This document shows positions 61,377 to 64,000 of a DNA stretch of 64,000 bases, in pieces. Numbering within the stretch: position 1 is the stretch's first letter; each line of letters starts with the position of its first letter. A model generated the notes under the pieces. The model saw only the letters and a list, made by a program, of their open reading frames with translations, was not told where the DNA came from and made no database searches. The DNA is from Mycobacteroides abscessus ATCC 19977 (GTDB lineage: Bacteria; Actinomycetota; Actinomycetes; Mycobacteriales; Mycobacteriaceae), in NCBI RefSeq assembly GCF_000069185.1, contig NC_010397.1, positions 930,001 to 994,000 of the forward strand, given 5' to 3'. The position numbers and the translations under genes are program-made.

Positions 61377-62034
61377 AAACCCCTCCGTAAATCGCGTTGA
61401 GCCAGACGTGGAGCAGCGTATCGACCACCTTGCCGTCGTCGACGGCGGGTTGCTGCCCGGTGAAAGTGGCGCGCATCATCGCCTGGTTGATGAGGTTGAG
61501 CGCGATCGCGATATCACGGGCGGGTACCACGCTGGGCGCCGCGCCACGAGCGCGTTCGGCCTCAATGCCCACCGTCGTATTGGCGACCCAGTTCTCGGTC
61601 ACCTCGGACCAGCGCTGGTCCAGCTCGGGGCTTGTTCCTTGCATGCTGGACAGCGCGACAGTGAGGGCCCGGTGGGAGCCGAAGGCGTCAAAGTAGGCCT
61701 TGATCACGGCCCGCCAGTACTGCGCGGGACTTGTCATGGCCGCGGGATCGATGCTCGCGACATTGGCGTCGGCCTCCTCGATGATTCGCTCGGCGAGTGT
61801 GAGGAGTACGGACTCTTTGGAGGAGAAGTAGAAGTAGAAGGTCGGCCGGGAAATCCCGGCTCCGCGCGCCAGATCATCGACCGAGACATCGGCAAGCGGG
61901 CGCTTGCCGAGCAGTTCTTCGGCGGTGGCCAGGATCGCTTGTATCCGCTCGTCCCCGGACGGGCGCGTCGTTTTGCGGCCTCTCGTAGCCGGTTTTGTCA
62001 CGTCTACCTGCGCATTCTTTAAAGTTATCGACAC
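61363..62034 (-). CDS. ethR: EthR, TetR-family repressor of ethA
   Basis: A regulator of up to 223 residues. The HTH block RPLADVSVDDLARGAGISRPTFYFYFSSKESVLLTL is nearly the same as M. tuberculosis EthR (Rv3855), and the ligand domain keeps WRAVIKAYFDAFGSH and AIALNLINQAMM. It diverges from ethA, as in Mtb. The GTG at 62034 lies inside the operator palindrome; a GTG at 62001 (MTKPATRGRKTTRPSGDE) is an equally good or better start and leaves the operator non-coding. Its stop overlaps the alcohol dehydrogenase start, so it heads a four-gene set. Confidence 0.92.
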   Translation of the reverse strand: MSITLKNAQVDVTKPATRGRKTTRPSGDERIQAILATAEELLGKRPLADVSVDDLARGAGISRPTFYFYFSSKESVLLTLAERIIEEADANVASIDPAAMTSPAQYWRAVIKAYFDAFGSHRALTVALSSMQGTSPELDQRWSEVTENWVANTTVGIEAERARGAAPSVVPARDIAIALNLINQAMMRATFTGQQPAVDDGKVVDTLLHVWLNAIYGGVCANS

Positions 62035-62064
62035 ACTGTTGACTTTCTCAACACTGCGTCGATA
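62026..62064. promoter_or_regulatory. EthR operator (symmetric dyad)
   Basis: TATCGAC-N4-TGTTGA-N5-TCAACA-N4-GTCGATA: both pairs of arms are perfect and centre on the same base (62045), between ethR and ethA. Mtb EthR binds a long TCGAC/TTGA-rich operator in the same place, so this is the likely EthR site. Confidence 0.85.
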
Positions 62065-62075
62065 GCCTAGCTGTC

Positions 62076-63587
62076 ATGACCGAACATGTCGACATTGTCA
62101 TCGTGGGCGCCGGGATCTCGGGTATCGGCATGGCGTGCCGTGTCACCCGTGAGTTGCCGGGCAAGAAGTTCGTGGTGCTGGAGGCGCGCGAGCGCATCGG
62201 CGGCACCTGGGATCTGTTCCGCTACCCGGGTGTGCGCTCGGATTCGGACATGTTCACGCTCGGCTACAACTTCCGGCCCTGGACGAGCACCAAGGGCATC
62301 GCCGACGGCACCTCCATCCGCGAGTACGTGACCGAGACTGCGCGCGAGTTCGGTGTGACAGAAAAGGTCCGATTCGGCCACAAGGTCGTCGGCGCCGAGT
62401 GGTCCTCCGAGCGTGGGCTGTGGACGTTGCAGGTCGAGCGTGCGGGAGAGACGGTCGAATTCACCACCCAGTTCCTGTTGGGCTGCACGGGTTACTACCG
62501 CTACGACGAGGGCTTCACGCCCAAGTTCGAGGGCATCGAGGATTTCGCCGGACAGGTGGTCCACCCGCAGCACTGGCCCGAGGATCTGGACTACTCCGGT
62601 AAGAGGGTCGTCGTCATCGGCAGTGGCGCCACGGCCATGACCCTGGTTCCCGCGATGGCCGGAACGGCAGGTCATGTGACCATGCTGCAGCGTTCGCCCA
62701 CGTATGTGGTGTCGCTGCCCTCGACGGATGCGCTCGCCGTGGCGCTGCAGGGCAAGTTGCCTGCCTCGCTCGCGTACCCGATCGTGAAGTGGAAGAACCA
62801 AATGGTCAGCTTCATCAGCTACCAGACAAGCCGTCGCGATCCCGAGCGTATGAAGGGGATCCTGCGCGCGCTGCTGAAGCGGCAGTTGCCTAACTTCGAT
62901 CTGGACAAGCACTTCACTCCTAAGTACAACCCGTGGGACCAGCGGCTGTGTGTGGTGCCGGATTCGGACCTGTTCCGCGCGCTGCGCAAGGGCACCGCGT
63001 CCATCGTGACCGATCGGATCACGCGCTTCACGCCGAAGGGCATCCTGCTCGAGTCCGGTGAAGAGCTCGAGGCCGACATCGTGGTCACCGCCACCGGCTT
63101 GAACGTTCAGCTGGCCGGGGGACTGCGGCCGATCGTGGACGGTGTCCAGCTGAATCCCGCAGATTCGGTGAGCTACAAGGGTCTGATGCTGACCGGCCTG
63201 CCGAACTTCATCTTCACGTTCGGGTACACCAATGCCTCCTGGACGCTGCGCGCCGACCTGGTGTCGCAGTACACCTGCCGGCTGCTCAAATACATGGACA
63301 AGGAAGGGCAGACGGTGGTGTGGCCGGTCGAGCCGGACACCGCCGAGCGGCTGCCGTTCTTGGAGGACTTGGTCTCCGGATACGTCACGCGCGCGGAGAA
63401 CGCGATGCCGCACCAGGTGCCGCTGGCCCCGTGGCGCTCCTATCAGAATTACTTCCGCGAGCTGCCGGTGCTCAAGTACGGCAAGGTCGCGGACAAGGGT
63501 GTCCGTTTCAGTTCCGGAGCCGCAGGGTCGGCGACGTCCGGCAGGGGAAATGCTTCGCACGAGGCCCCCGTTGCAATAGGCAGGTAA
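62076..63587 (+). CDS. ethA: EthA Baeyer-Villiger monooxygenase
   Basis: A 503-residue NADPH- and FAD-dependent monooxygenase. The FAD motif is VIVGAGISGIG (about 9-19), the Baeyer-Villiger fingerprint FAGQVVHPQHWP is at 157-168, and the NADPH motif VVVIGSGATAMTLV follows. Long blocks are shared with M. tuberculosis EthA (Rv3854c; GGTWDLFRYPG, HYNPWDQRLC-type). EthA converts ketones to esters and activates the thioamide drug ethionamide in Mtb. ATG 62076 is 30 bases from the operator centre. The C-terminus has an added Gly/Ser-rich tail. Confidence 0.93.
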   Translation: MTEHVDIVIVGAGISGIGMACRVTRELPGKKFVVLEARERIGGTWDLFRYPGVRSDSDMFTLGYNFRPWTSTKGIADGTSIREYVTETAREFGVTEKVRFGHKVVGAEWSSERGLWTLQVERAGETVEFTTQFLLGCTGYYRYDEGFTPKFEGIEDFAGQVVHPQHWPEDLDYSGKRVVVIGSGATAMTLVPAMAGTAGHVTMLQRSPTYVVSLPSTDALAVALQGKLPASLAYPIVKWKNQMVSFISYQTSRRDPERMKGILRALLKRQLPNFDLDKHFTPKYNPWDQRLCVVPDSDLFRALRKGTASIVTDRITRFTPKGILLESGEELEADIVVTATGLNVQLAGGLRPIVDGVQLNPADSVSYKGLMLTGLPNFIFTFGYTNASWTLRADLVSQYTCRLLKYMDKEGQTVVWPVEPDTAERLPFLEDLVSGYVTRAENAMPHQVPLAPWRSYQNYFRELPVLKYGKVADKGVRFSSGAAGSATSGRGNASHEAPVAIGR

Positions 63588-63598
63588 ATACCTGCATA

Positions 63599-63627
63599 AT
63601 GGCCGGGTGCAGTCAGCACCCGGCCAT
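63599..63627 (+). terminator. Perfect hairpin after ethA overlapping the next start
   Basis: A 12-bp perfect stem (ATGGCCGGGTGC and complement) with a 5-base loop, 11 bases after the ethA stop. It likely ends the ethA transcript. It also covers the first possible GTG start of the next gene. Confidence 0.7.
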
Positions 63628-64000
63628 TCTCATTGGGACGTGGTTTTCAAGGCTCTCGCCGATCCCACGCGGCGCGAGTTACTAGACCGGCTGCATGAAC
63701 GCAACGGTCAGACGTTGAGTCAGCTATGCGAGGGCGTCGCCATGGCCCGTCAATCCGCGACCCAACATCTGGGCGTACTCGAATCCGCCAACCTGATCAG
63801 CACCGTGCGACATGGCCGCGAGAAGCTGCACTATCTCAATCCGGTTCCGCTGCACGAAATTCAGGAACGGTGGATCGACAAGTTCGAACGCCCGCGGCTG
63901 CGGGCGTTGAGCGCCATCAAGCAGCGAGCGGAGGAGCGGGACATGTCTCAACCAACTTTCGTCTACACCACCTACATCAACAGCACACCCGAAAAGGTGT
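63607..64000 (+). CDS. ArsR-family regulator, probably fused to an SRPBCC domain (3' end outside window)
   Basis: About 131 codons are visible. The winged helix reads VVFKALADPTRRELLDRLHERNG, LSQLCEGVAMARQSATQHLGVLESANLI and VRHGREKLHYLNPVPL, an ArsR group without the usual metal-site Cys. After residue about 110 the sequence QPTFVYTTYINSTPEKV opens an SRPBCC (AHSA1-type) domain, a known fusion. GTG 63607 lies in the hairpin; GTG 63640 (VVFKALADP) is the alternative start. It runs off the right edge. Confidence 0.82.
   Translation, partial: MQSAPGHSHWDVVFKALADPTRRELLDRLHERNGQTLSQLCEGVAMARQSATQHLGVLESANLISTVRHGREKLHYLNPVPLHEIQERWIDKFERPRLRALSAIKQRAEERDMSQPTFVYTTYINSTPEKV

Overview
The window is chromosomal DNA from a mycobacterium, most likely the Mycobacteroides abscessus-chelonae complex. 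The base composition is GC-rich. The left edge carries the trehalose polyphleate (TPP) type cluster (PE-like protein, MmpL10, PapA3, giant PKS). The middle keeps the order of the M. tuberculosis Rv0896-Rv0911 region (gltA2, prrB, prrA, echA6, an Rv0906-like metallo-hydrolase, ctpE, Rv0909, Rv0910, Rv0911) with many accessory genes set in between. The right end has the ethR-ethA pair. I see no tRNA, rRNA, insertion sequence, phage or CRISPR array.

Layout. 1-16.2 kb: cell-envelope glycolipid locus. papA3, mmpL10 and a truncated secreted gene run leftward; a 3,697-residue two-module PKS runs rightward from a shared promoter region and ends in a long hairpin. 16.2-24.0 kb: an MFS exporter, a DUF2252 protein, a GlxA-type regulator overlapping a DJ-1/PfpI protein, citrate synthase, then a four-fold 13-bp repeat in front of a drug-type MFS exporter overlapping a MarR regulator. 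24.0-31.5 kb: a leftward set (APC permease, class III aminotransferase, FAD oxidoreductase, a frameshifted F420-type oxidoreductase) facing a rightward set (hydroxylysine-kinase-like phosphotransferase, SDR), then a GntR/UTRA regulator. Together these look like an amine kinase/phospho-lyase catabolic locus. 32.3-44.5 kb: FKBP, the PrrAB two-component system, echA6, Rv0906-like, ctpE and the Rv0909/Rv0910 toxin-antitoxin pair, here split by a lipoprotein lipase gene.

44.5-59.2 kb: a small Gly/Cys/Trp-rich secreted protein, an F420-type oxidoreductase, TetR, a DHA2 exporter with a fused C-terminal winged helix, thioesterase, aldehyde dehydrogenase with a DUF779 partner, YaaA, an Rv0911-like protein and DinB. 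Two paralogous secreted proteins with internal repeats and Lys/Pro/Ser-rich tails flank YaaA, the Rv0911-like gene and dinB. A MarR-membrane protein pair follows. 59.2-64.0 kb: a compact leftward ethR-alcohol dehydrogenase-thioesterase-enoyl-CoA hydratase operon diverges from the ethA monooxygenase over an almost perfectly symmetric operator; a truncated ArsR-family gene closes the window.

The items most worth checking are the PKS architecture (module 1 lacks a dehydratase although the expected product has a double bond every four carbons), the paired secreted repeat proteins with a 193-bp perfect internal repeat, the split Rv0909/Rv0910 pair, the kinase/phospho-lyase cassette, and the ethR-led operon. 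All family assignments rest on reading motifs and remembered homologues; no database search was run.
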